Shown here piece after piece: positions 46,500-55,700 of a stretch of 64,000 bases of DNA; within the stretch, counting starts at the first letter, position 1, and every line of letters begins with the position of its first letter. The stretch spans positions 1 to 64,000 of the forward strand of contig JBMNQG010000002.1 in NCBI GenBank assembly GCA_050944015.1, given 5' to 3'. The DNA is from DUOX01 sp050944015 (GTDB taxonomy: Bacteria; Bacillota; Clostridia; Oscillospirales; Oscillospiraceae). The position numbers and the translations under genes are program-made. A model generated the notes under the pieces. It made no database searches and was not told where the DNA came from. It saw only the letters and a list, made by a program, of their open reading frames with translations.

Positions 46500-47482
46500 G
46501 ACTCACCCCATACAGTCAGCCCCGTGTCGGTCGTATAGGCCATAGTGCGCAGCTCCTGCAAAAAATCGGGGCCCTTTTCTTGCCTGCAAAAATCAAGTAT
46601 TTCACAAAACTTCTCATATGCGCTGCTGCTTTGATTCGGCTCGGCCACAATGAGAATCGGAATGATTTTCCTCGACAGTTCAGGCATCTTCCAATCGGAA
46701 TTGATTAATCCGATTTTTCTCTTTTGGTCAAACATATCGGTTACGGCCCGTTGAAAAACCCCCCACGGCAGCATATTGAAGATTTGAAGGTACAGGCCGA
46801 TTTGCAGCGGACTCAGGTAAATCCCCGAGGTGTTCGTCCCGTGCTTCAGCTCCATCAGTAGGATGTCTCCATTTTTGTCTACCGCGAGAAAGTCAAGCTC
46901 GTTGCCGATAGATTTTTTAACGAGATCCCGGCCATATCTCTCTGGATTTCTCTTGGAGATTTTTTTCTGCAATTCCTTATACTCACCGTGCAGCGGCCCA
47001 AACAGGCGCGCCTTTTCCTCCTCATCCTTATACCCGACCACGGCTTCTTTGTCCAGAATAATAAAGTCTGAATCGGCTCTGCTATAAAGCCCAAACATCC
47101 TCGAAAGTTCGTTTTGATAGTACCCCTCTTTTTTATTGCCATAATATCTGTCTGCGGTACCCTTAGCCGCAAGGCTTTTTCTAATAGCCTCAATTTCCGC
47201 TTCGGTTATGTCTGAAAGTGTTTTCCTTCCGGCAAGAGAGGGTGAGATACTTTTATATGCATCCGCAGTTTTAAGATTGACCGTATCCGCCGCAGAGGTT
47301 GGTATAATCGTTACGATCTTTGTCAGTCCGCGATAGACGTGAAGGTATTCTTCTTGTTTGTTTTTTCCAATCAGCAGATCGAGGTCGTCATGAGCTTTCA
47401 CATAATCGACAAGCCAGCGCAGCGGCCCGCCCACCATTATCTTTTGCTCAAAATGAGCTGCGATAACGCGTTTATAATACAT
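46496..47482 (-). CDS. PD-(D/E)XK-like nuclease-domain protein
   Basis: This 328-residue protein has an N-terminal region of unknown fold (MYYKRVIAAHFEQKIMVGG) with RGLTKIVTIIPT. The C-terminal part shows NELDFLAVDKNGDILLMELK, that is an acidic residue followed by ExK, the active-site pattern of PD-(D/E)XK nucleases such as NucS/DUF91 proteins. GGAGG lies before the ATG at 47482, which I prefer to the in-frame start at 47602. It is coupled to the beta-CASP gene, so both may form one nuclease system. Confidence 0.65.
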   Translation of the reverse strand: MYYKRVIAAHFEQKIMVGGPLRWLVDYVKAHDDLDLLIGKNKQEEYLHVYRGLTKIVTIIPTSAADTVNLKTADAYKSISPSLAGRKTLSDITEAEIEAIRKSLAAKGTADRYYGNKKEGYYQNELSRMFGLYSRADSDFIILDKEAVVGYKDEEEKARLFGPLHGEYKELQKKISKRNPERYGRDLVKKSIGNELDFLAVDKNGDILLMELKHGTNTSGIYLSPLQIGLYLQIFNMLPWGVFQRAVTDMFDQKRKIGLINSDWKMPELSRKIIPILIVAEPNQSSSAYEKFCEILDFCRQEKGPDFLQELRTMAYTTDTGLTVWGES

Positions 47483-47643
47483 GCCCGGTTCCTCCCCATA
47501 AACAAAATTTCTGTCGCTTAATCTGATAACCAGATTATAGCAAAAAATCAAAGAAAGCGTCAATGATTTGCAAAACAGCCCCTTTACCAATGGAAAGCTC
47601 AAAGCCCGGATTTCCGAGCTGGCTGAGCTTAAATAAGGATAAC

Positions 47644-47694
47644 AAAAAAGAAGGCCGAACGGCTGCCCATGTGGACAGCCGTCCGGCCTTTTCA
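47644..47694 (-). terminator. Terminator of the integrase gene
   Basis: A long stem (AAGGCCGGACGGCTG with its near-complement) is followed on the minus strand by CTTTTTTG. The rest of 47483-47699 holds only a short unassigned stretch. Confidence 0.85.
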
Positions 47695-47699
47695 GCGTC

Positions 47700-48899
47700 T
47701 TATTCCACCTGTTCGAACGGTATAATCTTGCACTCGCTCTCCTCCGGCATGGCAGCGTCCATAAACCCGCCCATCTTGTCGGCCGCCTCCTGCTGCATTT
47801 TTGTTGTGATGTGGGTGTAGGTATCCAGCGTGAAGCCGGCGCTGTAATGCCCCAGCATGCTGGAGACTGTTTTCACGTCCACGCCGTTTTGGAGGGCCAG
47901 TGTTGCAAAGGTATGGCGGAGATCATGGAACCTCACTCCCTCGTCGATGCCCGCCTTCTTCAGCAAAGTTTTGTGGATGCGCCCGGCGGAGTCGGGGCTG
48001 AACATCCCACCCGTCCGGGGCGACGGGAACAGGTAGGGGCTATCTGGGTGCTTCTCATGCTCCGCGACGAGCAGATCCACAGCCTGTTGGGGAATCACCA
48101 CCGTGCGGATGGAGTTCGGCGTCTTGGGCGTCGATACCACCAGTTCGCCATTTAAGCGTCCGAGCTGCTTGGATACGGAGATCGTCCGCTGCTCCACATT
48201 CAGGTCTGTCCACAAAAGCGCCAGCAGTTCGCCCCGGCGCAGGCCGCTCGTCAGCTCAAGGTAGAACATCGGCAGCACGCCGCACTCGCCGGCCTGCCTG
48301 AGATATTCGCCCACCTTCTCGGGCGGGATAATCTTCATCTCCTTCTTATCCAGCTTGGGGATACGGCAGTTGTCGCAGGGGTTGTGGTTAATGAGCCGCT
48401 CCTTGACCGCCTGCTGGAGACAGCCCCGCAGTACCATATGCAGCGCCCGTACGAAGCGGATGGAGAGCGACAGGTCGGTGGTCTTCTCGCTGCGCTTGAC
48501 CCGTCCGCCTGACTTGGTATCGTTGTAGAGCTTCTGGATGTGGATGGCCCCCAGTTGCTTGAGTTTGATTCTGCCAATGGCCGGAATGATATGATTTTCG
48601 ATGATGTTTGTATAGTTGCCCACCGTGCTCGGCCGAATGTTGGGCTTGCTGTAGAGCTCAAACCACAGCCGCATCCACTCGGCGACGGTGTAGTCGCCCT
48701 TGTGGTTGATGGCCGGGCCGCGGTTTTCACGGATGGCGGTTTTGAGCTTTTCCTTGACCTCGGCCTGGCTTTTGCCGAACACGCTTTTGCTGATGGACTT
48801 GCCGGTAGAGTAGTCCACGCCCACGGTGTAGCGGGCCTCCCAGCGGCCATCGGCGCGCTTTCGGATGCTGCCCTCGCCGTTTGCCCGTCGTTTTCCCAT
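47700..48899 (-). CDS. Tyrosine-type site-specific integrase
   Basis: This 399-residue recombinase has an N-terminal AP2-like arm-binding region (RRANGEGSIRKRADGRWEAR), a core-binding SAM-like domain (VAEWMRLWFELY) and the catalytic domain. The active residues are Arg in LTSGLRRGELLALLW, HxxR in HDLRHTFATLA, His in MLGHYS and Tyr in LDTYTH. It is close to integrases of Tn916-like and related elements. GAGGTG precedes the ATG. An excisionase-like gene is directly upstream. Confidence 0.95.
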   Translation of the reverse strand: MGKRRANGEGSIRKRADGRWEARYTVGVDYSTGKSISKSVFGKSQAEVKEKLKTAIRENRGPAINHKGDYTVAEWMRLWFELYSKPNIRPSTVGNYTNIIENHIIPAIGRIKLKQLGAIHIQKLYNDTKSGGRVKRSEKTTDLSLSIRFVRALHMVLRGCLQQAVKERLINHNPCDNCRIPKLDKKEMKIIPPEKVGEYLRQAGECGVLPMFYLELTSGLRRGELLALLWTDLNVEQRTISVSKQLGRLNGELVVSTPKTPNSIRTVVIPQQAVDLLVAEHEKHPDSPYLFPSPRTGGMFSPDSAGRIHKTLLKKAGIDEGVRFHDLRHTFATLALQNGVDVKTVSSMLGHYSAGFTLDTYTHITTKMQQEAADKMGGFMDAAMPEESECKIIPFEQVE

Positions 48900-48955
48900 T
48901 TATTATCACCTCTTTCGCAACACGAATATATACCACATTTTTGAGACAATAGCTA

Positions 48956-49174
48956 TCAAAATCTTTCAGGTTTTTCAGCGCTTTGCGCCTCCAGCCACTG
49001 GATGAATTTTTCCTTCGGCACGAGGATTCGCGAGCCGATGGTGAAGGATGGGAAGCTCTCCCGCCGCGCCAACTCGTACGCGCCCGAAAGCGCGATGCCA
49101 AGTGCTCCGGCGATGTTCGGCACCGACAGCACCAGCGGCAGTTCCTCGTAAGAGGTATAGGTGGATTTTTTCAT
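48956..49174 (-). CDS. Excisionase-like helix-turn-helix protein
   Basis: This 72-residue protein with a winged-helix MerR/Xis-like pattern (LSVPNIAGALGIALSGAYEL, then SFPSFTIGSRILVPKEKFIQ, then WLEA) is the usual DNA-binding partner upstream of such integrases. It would bias recombination to excision. AAAGGA precedes the ATG at 49174. Confidence 0.85.
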   Translation of the reverse strand: MKKSTYTSYEELPLVLSVPNIAGALGIALSGAYELARRESFPSFTIGSRILVPKEKFIQWLEAQSAEKPERF

Positions 49175-49203
49175 ATTTGTCCTTTCCGTCTGCCACTCGG
49201 CAG

Positions 49204-49255
49204 GCCTTATATTTGATGTCCTGCGTCTTGATGATTTATTTCCCCACCATCTGCT
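49204..49255. repeat. Dispersed roughly 50-base repeat, copy A
   Basis: ATTTGATGTCCTGCGTCTTG and the following ATTTATTTCCCCACCATC, CTG resemble copies at 52215-52265 and 63548-63597. In copy B the same stretch is the 3' end of an HTH gene, so A and C may be residual 3' ends of related genes. Confidence 0.6.
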
Positions 49256-49287
49256 GGAGTAAGGTGCCCCAGCAGACAATGAGCGGC

Positions 49288-51231
49288 TTAATAGCCCATG
49301 AACGAAATGCCCTGCTCCTGCGTGGGCTCGTCCTTCTGGCCAAGGGCCTGCTTTTTCTCGCGGCGTTTCATACGGCGCTTCTTATCAATACTCATCCCAA
49401 CCGGGCTTTTCCTCGGGAGCGAGTTGTCCCGGAAGATGTTGCCCATATGGTGCAGCAGACGGCTCACCGCCAGCATCAGCGGCGGCGAGCGGAAGTCGTT
49501 CAGCCTGTCCAGAAAGAATTGGGCATAGTCGTTGCCCTGGTCGGCCGAGCGCGTTAGCCAGTACCGCGCCTGCTCTCTGTCCTGCCGGACTTCCTTGCCC
49601 ATGAGATACAGCTTGCCCAGCATATATTGGGCGTACTGGTTTCCCATTTCAGCGGAACGTCGCATAAAGTCCAGCGCCTTCGGCACGTCTTTCGCTGTGA
49701 TCTCGCCGCGCAGATACTCCTTGCCGAGCCTGTACCCGGCGTAGTGGCTGCCGTTTTGAAAGGCCGTCTCCAGCCAGCGCAGACCGGCAGCCGGGTCGCG
49801 TATCTCGGTGTCATCCGAAAGGTACAGCTTGCCGAGCGCGTACTGTGAGACGGTAAGGCCACTCTGCGCCGCCTGCGCGAACCAGTACCGCGCGTTTACC
49901 CAGTCGGTAACAAGCAGTCCGCCGTCGCGGTAAAGCTTGCCAAGAAGATGCTGGGCGTAGCAATTGCCCGCTTCGGCCAGCTTTGCCATTTCGGACACGG
50001 CATAGTCCCGTTCCTCCAGCGACGCACTTTCGTCAAGGATGATTTCCTTCATACGACAGTAGTAGCCGGCGGCAAGGGCTTCACCCGCAGGCTCTATGTC
50101 CGGCTCCGCGTCCTCGAAGGTGATCTCGCCCAGCCGGACGCGCTCGGCCTCTTTAATGGCGGCGTTTTTGATGGCCCGGAACTCCTTCTGCTGTGACAGC
50201 TTCAGCCGCTTCGGCGCTTCGCCGGTGTAGTAGCCCTGCACCTGTCCCTGGAGCGTCAGCCACTTTTCGTAGCAGTCGGCCACCACCGGCAGACGTTCCA
50301 TTTGATCGACGATGCTGTCCACCAGAGCCTTCATGGGTTTCGGCAGATAGCCGTACTGCTTTTTGCCGCCGACTGTTCCCAGCTTCTGCGCCAGTTCTGA
50401 AATAAGCTGTTCCGCCTCCGGGTGGTCGCAGATACCCTGCCGCATCCGCTCGGCCAGCTCCAGCAAGGCCTGCCGCGCCTCGCGCGCCAGCTCGTCGCGG
50501 GAGGCGCTTTTCTGCTCGTAGAGATGCAGCATCTCCTGCTTGAAGATGTCGTTGGTCAGCTTGGAGCGCATGGCCCGAATGCCGTCCTGATTCAGATATC
50601 CCTGTTTCGGGTCGGATGACCACGCCATCATGTGGACGTGGGGATGCTCGCCCTCGTCGTGGAAAGCGGCGTGCCAGCGGAAGTTCTCCGGTAGAATGTG
50701 CATGGCCGCCGCGATCTCATTGCGGTGCGCGCGGAGCAGATTGCGCCACGCCCCAGCGCTGTCGTAGCCAAGCCTTGCCGCGTCCTCGCGGCGCAAGGAA
50801 ATAATATGCGTCCACACGTTTCCGGTGTACACGTCCAGCTCCGCCATGGCTTTGTCAAGATCGACGGTATCACTGTCGCCGAACAGTCCATGAGAGCCCA
50901 GCCGTTCCGCGCGCGGACGGGTCGCGATATATTTCATATACACATCCGAGCGGCTGGCCGCGTCCCAGTTAAGCTCCAGCGCGGCTGTGATGAACGCTGA
51001 GGCGTGCGCCTTCGTCGGCGCGGCGCTCCAGTCCTCGTACTCGAACAGCTCTTTCGTGTCGGGGAAGTCCCGCAGCAGTTTTGCAATGAGCTGTTCCTGG
51101 CGCTTCGTCGCCGGGCGGGCGTCCGCGACGATTTGCACGTTCTCGCGGGTGGCGATGTACCGCATGTACCCGCTAACCGTGCCACTGCCGCCGCACTTGA
51201 GATAAGGACTTTTGAGGATGAGCTTCGCCAT
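49288..51231 (-). CDS. MobP-type (MobA/MobL-like) relaxase with C-terminal Sel1-like repeats
   Basis: This 647-residue protein starts with AKLILKSPYLKCGGSGTVSG and YMRYIATRENV. The three-histidine metal motif is FHDEGEHPHVHMMAW near residue 205, typical of MobP relaxases that nick at oriT. From about residue 420 there are at least five Sel1/TPR-like repeats, such as YAQHLLGKLYRDGG, SQYALGKLYLSDD, YAGYRLGKEYLRG and YAQYMLGKLYLMG. These probably bind a partner protein. It overlaps the upstream RHH gene (TGATG). Confidence 0.85.
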   Translation of the reverse strand: MAKLILKSPYLKCGGSGTVSGYMRYIATRENVQIVADARPATKRQEQLIAKLLRDFPDTKELFEYEDWSAAPTKAHASAFITAALELNWDAASRSDVYMKYIATRPRAERLGSHGLFGDSDTVDLDKAMAELDVYTGNVWTHIISLRREDAARLGYDSAGAWRNLLRAHRNEIAAAMHILPENFRWHAAFHDEGEHPHVHMMAWSSDPKQGYLNQDGIRAMRSKLTNDIFKQEMLHLYEQKSASRDELAREARQALLELAERMRQGICDHPEAEQLISELAQKLGTVGGKKQYGYLPKPMKALVDSIVDQMERLPVVADCYEKWLTLQGQVQGYYTGEAPKRLKLSQQKEFRAIKNAAIKEAERVRLGEITFEDAEPDIEPAGEALAAGYYCRMKEIILDESASLEERDYAVSEMAKLAEAGNCYAQHLLGKLYRDGGLLVTDWVNARYWFAQAAQSGLTVSQYALGKLYLSDDTEIRDPAAGLRWLETAFQNGSHYAGYRLGKEYLRGEITAKDVPKALDFMRRSAEMGNQYAQYMLGKLYLMGKEVRQDREQARYWLTRSADQGNDYAQFFLDRLNDFRSPPLMLAVSRLLHHMGNIFRDNSLPRKSPVGMSIDKKRRMKRREKKQALGQKDEPTQEQGISFMGY

Positions 51232-51632
51232 CAGTCCTCACCCGCGTTTCGCGCGATGCTCTCGAAGGACAGCCGGCCGTTGGTCTGTTTGACGTTCGCG
51301 ATGCTGCGTCCGCGCTGGCGGCGCATATATTCCTCGTCCAACTCGAAGCTGCCCGCGATAATGCTCATCGCCATGTCTTGTTCCACGGTCTGCTTGAACA
51401 GCAGGCTGGCCAGTCTGTCCTCTAACATCCCAAGCCGTCCCTCGATGACCGACTTGACCGCCGCGGGGAGGAATGCGCCGGCGTTGTTGGCGCTGAGATA
51501 GTCGAGGTAGAAATTGACCGCGTTTTCGACGAAGGCCGTGATGCTGCGGCTTCCGTCCTCGCGGTAGCGGCGCTCCAGCTCCTCTTTCTTTTCCGGTGGC
51601 AGGTAGAACGCGAATTTCACTTTTTGACTCAT
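51231..51632 (-). CDS. Ribbon-helix-helix-like relaxase accessory protein
   Basis: This 133-residue protein starts MSQKVKFAFYLPPEKKEELE with SRSITAFVENAVNFYLDYLS. The beginning has the beta-strand plus two helices of ribbon-helix-helix (MobC-like) accessory proteins, which bind oriT and help the relaxase. The ATG at 51632 has GGAGGTCAAA just upstream. It is coupled to the relaxase gene. Confidence 0.75.
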   Translation of the reverse strand: MSQKVKFAFYLPPEKKEELERRYREDGSRSITAFVENAVNFYLDYLSANNAGAFLPAAVKSVIEGRLGMLEDRLASLLFKQTVEQDMAMSIIAGSFELDEEYMRRQRGRSIANVKQTNGRLSFESIARNAGED

Positions 51633-51639
51633 TTTGACC

Positions 51640-51800
51640 TCCATTTCTGGGTTTGACCCCTGCAAATTGCCTGTAACGGCGCGGCTTTTGCGCGTCTTGA
51701 CCACAAAAGCCGTCTTTCCTTCTGTTTTTGACCCCAGTTCCGCACCCCTCAAAATGCCCGCACTGCGGGCATTTGTGGCCGGGCTGAGCGTCGCTTGCGA
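51640..51800. other. Possible origin of transfer region with a perfect inverted repeat
   Basis: Between the accessory gene and the next gene upstream lies AAATGCCCGC at 51752-51761, three bases, then GCGGGCATTT at 51765-51774. Origins of transfer commonly sit upstream of mobilization genes and contain such hairpins. The nick site is not identified. Confidence 0.4.
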
Positions 51801-51810
51801 CGCCAGTCCT

Positions 51811-52191
51811 TTATCCCGCTTTTTCTTTCGCGCGTTCATAGGCGGTCAAAAGGAGCGGTTTCGGCGTTCCCGGAGGAAAGATTTTCATATATTCTTCTAT
51901 GCTGTCTACCAGCCCCAGCTCCCGGAACCCCATGAACTGAAAGAGATGAAATACGGCCCTGCGGTTCGCCAGCTGAAGCTCGGCGCGTCGGTTGAGGATG
52001 AATTCCTCTTGCGCCGCTGTGAGCCGTTCCGGATTTCCGCCAGCGGAAAATAGCCGGATGTCTTCTTCGGAGAGCGGTTCTCCGTAGTACTTGTCATAGG
52101 TGTGCCGGGCATAAGCGACGAGGTCGCGAACCTGTTCCGCGATCCAGCACAGATCGTTGCTTATGATGGTATCAAGAATTTTTGTAATCAT
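51811..52191 (-). CDS. Hypothetical protein of the mobilization region
   Basis: This 126-residue protein (MITKILDTIISNDLCWIAEQ at the start) is soluble and helical, and no family was recognised. Its start overlaps the stop of the upstream HTH gene by four bases, so the two are translated together. It lies upstream of the relaxase accessory gene. Confidence 0.65.
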   Translation of the reverse strand: MITKILDTIISNDLCWIAEQVRDLVAYARHTYDKYYGEPLSEEDIRLFSAGGNPERLTAAQEEFILNRRAELQLANRRAVFHLFQFMGFRELGLVDSIEEYMKIFPPGTPKPLLLTAYERAKEKAG

Positions 52192-52610
52192 GCGGTTCTC
52201 CTTTCGTCCCCCGGAGAGGCTTTAAATTTGATGTCTGCGTCTGGATGATTCATTTCCTCACCGTCTGCTGTGCCCTCCCGGTACTCCGCACGGGGCGCGG
52301 GTTTCGGGAGCGGTGGCAGCTCGAGGATATAGTAGGTGTTGTTTGTCTGGCGCGTGAGGCCGGTGCGTTCGCTACGGTAGGTGTTCACCTTGCTGATGAA
52401 CCCGCGATCCTTGAGCACCTTGGTCGCCTCCCGCGCCGCGTTCTTTGAGCAGCCGCAGCAGGCGGCGATGGTTTTCATGCTGGGCCAGCACCGCTCGTTC
52501 TGCCCGGCGCGGCAGACGAGGTAGCTGTACACCGCCAGCTGAATCGGCGTCAGGCCATAGCAGAATACCGCGTTGCTCATTTTGAAAAAGCACTCGCCCG
52601 GAATACCCAT
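52188..52610 (-). CDS. Helix-turn-helix (replication-initiator-like) protein
   Basis: This 140-residue protein has a winged-helix domain of the type found in firmicute plasmid and element proteins: LTPIQLAVYSYLVCRAGQNE, then CWPSMKTIAACCGCSKNAAR and DRGFISKVNTYR. AGGAGG precedes the ATG at 52610. It is divergent from the polymerase-like gene across about 150 bases, so it may regulate it (inference). Confidence 0.75.
   Translation of the reverse strand: MGIPGECFFKMSNAVFCYGLTPIQLAVYSYLVCRAGQNERCWPSMKTIAACCGCSKNAAREATKVLKDRGFISKVNTYRSERTGLTRQTNNTYYILELPPLPKPAPRAEYREGTADGEEMNHPDADIKFKASPGDERRTA
52215..52265. repeat. Dispersed roughly 50-base repeat, copy B
   Basis: This copy lies in the 3' end of the HTH gene and resembles copies A (49204) and C (63548) at about three of four positions by eye. 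Confidence 0.6.
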
Positions 52611-52710
52611 ATGGTGCCTCCTCTCTCCATTTGCTCCTTGCCGCACATGACGGCGGTTTTGTTTTTACTCATTTGTAAAACCTCCTATTTTTTAATTTTG
52701 ATACAGCAAA

Positions 52711-52735
52711 GCTCTCACAGAAAAATTGTGGGAGC
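52711..52735. promoter_or_regulatory. Inverted repeat upstream of the polymerase-like gene
   Basis: GCTCTCACA, seven bases, then TGTGGGAGC is a nine-base arm repeat with one mismatch in the divergent region, 28 bases before the plus-strand start. It could be an operator or an RNA hairpin. Confidence 0.5.
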
Positions 52736-52763
52736 AGTATTCATGTTGCGTATCGGAGGTTTT

Positions 52764-55700
52764 ATGGTAAAATATTCTTATCGGGGGGTGAGAGGGATGC
52801 CGCAGACGAAATACAGGATTTACGAGCTGTCCGCGAGAGCGGTCCTGAGCTATGCCGTGAAAGAGGACGGCGGATATTCCTTTTATCTCAGCGGGGCCGC
52901 AACCGAAAAGTGCAAGGCTGCCGCCGCCCTGCATGAGCAGGACGGCAACGCATTCTTTTTTCAGACCATGTGCGCGCTGCGCGGAAATGAATACAGTGAG
53001 CGCGCAGGCGGCCGTTTGATCACCGACCTTTCCGATATTATTTTCTATATGGATTTCTCGGGTATCTTTGACCGGAGAGCGGCACAGAGAAAACAGCTTG
53101 TCCGTCAGCAGAAGGCGGAGGCCATGTTCCGTCCCGAAGGTGTCTCGCTGGACTTTGGCTCGGGTGAGCATCGCTATCTCGCCTTTGAGCGCTCCGGCAG
53201 CATGAGCCGGCAGGCGCGGCTGTCGTTCATCCGTGCGGACTATTATGATTTGGTGCGCCGCCGTATTATGATGGATATGACCGTCGGCGACTGTCAGCTT
53301 AGCAAGCTCTATGCCTATAACGGACTGATGCTCTCCAGCGGCGTGCGTATCGAAAACATCGGCATTGACAAACCTCACCGGGTCATCGTCATAGATAATC
53401 CTGTGAGCACTGTCCACAACGTGAAAGTGATTACCGTCGCCGATGATGGCAGTCAGGGCAGCACACGGAAGTATCACCGTGAAGAAAAGAAAACGGATAT
53501 CGACGTCATGAGCTTTGACGGCGAAGGTCTGATCTCAAAGGAATATGCCCGAGTTGTGGACAAGGCGTACTGCGGACAGCATATCCACACCTCGTTTCAG
53601 ATTCGCCTGCCATATATCAAGGGCATGCTGCATCAGGTAGACTTCAAGGACTTTTTTAAGAGCGCCGGAATGGATGCTCTCACCGATATCTACGGCGTTT
53701 CTCACAATGTGCAGGACGTGGACATCATCCTCACCAAGAGCCAATTCAAGGGTTACGGCTGGCTGAAAGACAGCGGCAGGTCGTGGGAGGACTACTGGGA
53801 CGCCTTTCGCCGGTACCGCCACGCCCTGTATATCACGGGCGTGAGCAAGGAGAAGCCGGAGGCTTTTACAGAGTTGAACTACCAGTTTTTGACCACCGTT
53901 TCCATCCGGGCGGAGGAATTCCGTCCGGTTGATCTGCCGCCCGGATGGGATCACAGTCCGGCGGAGGACAATCGCAGGTGGCTGACCAAGGAAACCGAGC
54001 TCGCCTATTACAACTACTGCGCCAATGAACAGTTCCGGCAGGATTATTTCCTCGAGGCGCTGAACCGAAGGAGCCTGTTCAGCAAGAGCAGAGAGCAGCG
54101 GCTCGCCCGGATTCTTAAAAAGAACCCGCTGTTTATCTCGGAGCCGGTCTATGCGAAACAGCTGGATGCCATGGCCGACAGCATTCTGAAGCAATATGCC
54201 GTCGGCCGACTGATCGTGGCCGGGGACAACCGTTATCTCTCCGGCGATTTGCTGGACTTTATGGCCTTGCTGATGCCTCTTGACAAAATACGCACACGCA
54301 GGGAAAACACATTTTTCTTAGCGGCCATGAACAACTACTTCAGGGAAAGCGTATTCTACGCGCCGGGGGCCGCCTATGAGCATGGGGATTCCTGTACGCT
54401 GCTTCGCAACCCCCATATCGCCAGGAACGAGGAAGTGCAGCTCTCCGTGTACTCCCAAAAGGACAATATGCGGAAGTATTACCTCAGCCACCTGACAGAC
54501 GTTGTTATGGTCGATACACATACACTGGCATCCGAGCGGCTGGGCGGCGCGGATTATGACGGCGACATGATCAAAACCATATCCGACCCGATTTTGAATG
54601 AGTGCGTCCGAAGAAATTACGAGTTTGACAAATACAAAGACATTTCCAATCAGTTCAACATCCCTCTTCTGATGATCCCGGCAGCTGAGCCGCAGATCCG
54701 CGACGCCAACGACTGGCACGCCCGGTTTGAAACCGTCCGCAGTACATTTTCCTCCCGCATCGGGCAGATCTGCAACGCTGCCCTTGACCGCAGCATCATT
54801 GCGTATAATGAAAACTTGAACGCCGAGGAATGTCAGCACTGCCGTGAGGAAACCGAAACTCTCGCCATCCTCACAGGCCTGGAAATTGACTCTGCCAAAA
54901 GCGGAATTAGGCCTGACCTCGACGAGTACCTGACAAGAAAAACCGTCAGGCGCAGCGCCTTTCTGCAGTACAAAAATCTGGTTGAGGATGCTGAAACACG
55001 GCGGGCGTGGTATGAGCCGACCCACGCCGAGAAGATCAAGTCGTTTTTCAAAAAAGTCGATTGGAATAAGATCGATTCCAATGTGGAGCGGCTGCCGTAT
55101 CTGGCCTATCAGCTGAAGCAGAACACGCCGAGAATAAAGGCCAAGCCCGCGGCGGACAGCGAACTCTTTACCTTTGCGCAGGAGGAGCATTGGAAGGAGC
55201 AATTGGACAAAGCGGTTTTTTCCGCTGTTTCCGCTCTTTTGGAGGACTATGAGACGTGCCTCTCCCGCATCCGTGCCTGCCGCGCTCCGGCCAGGGATAT
55301 GCCGAGAAAAAAGGACATTGACCGAACCCTGTATGTCAGAGGGCAGGAAGAACAGGTTGATTCGGATGAGCTGTACGCGCTCTTTCAGAACCTGCCCCCG
55401 GAGAGGGTTTCCGCCCTGCGTCAGGCGATGCGGGAGCAGTCCTGGCACTTTATGGACGAGCAAACCCGCGAGGTGTTTCTCCTTACCTGGCTGCCGGACG
55501 CTGATTTCATAGATTACCATGACCTGCTTGCGGATTTCCGCTTCGGCGGCTACCGCATCCTCGGTGATCTCGTCTGCGATATCGATGATGATAATACGGC
55601 CCAGGAGCGGAAAAAACTATTCCGGGAAAGCGATTCTGAAGCCTTCACCACCATGATGCGCGCGTATGCGGACAGGCCGTTTTCTCAGACCTACCGGGAG

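Noticed and set aside
47541..47630. Short frame resembling the tail of a recombinase just left of the integrase terminator
   Set aside because: About 23 codons are too few to assign, and no motif is decisive.
49204..49279. Longer version of the excisionase-like protein starting at 49279
   Set aside because: The extra N-terminal codons come from the dispersed repeat and have no family match, while a ribosome site supports 49174.
54318..55520. 400-codon minus-strand frame inside the polymerase-like gene
   Set aside because: It is a shadow of a frame carrying a recognised catalytic motif and spans no domain of its own.
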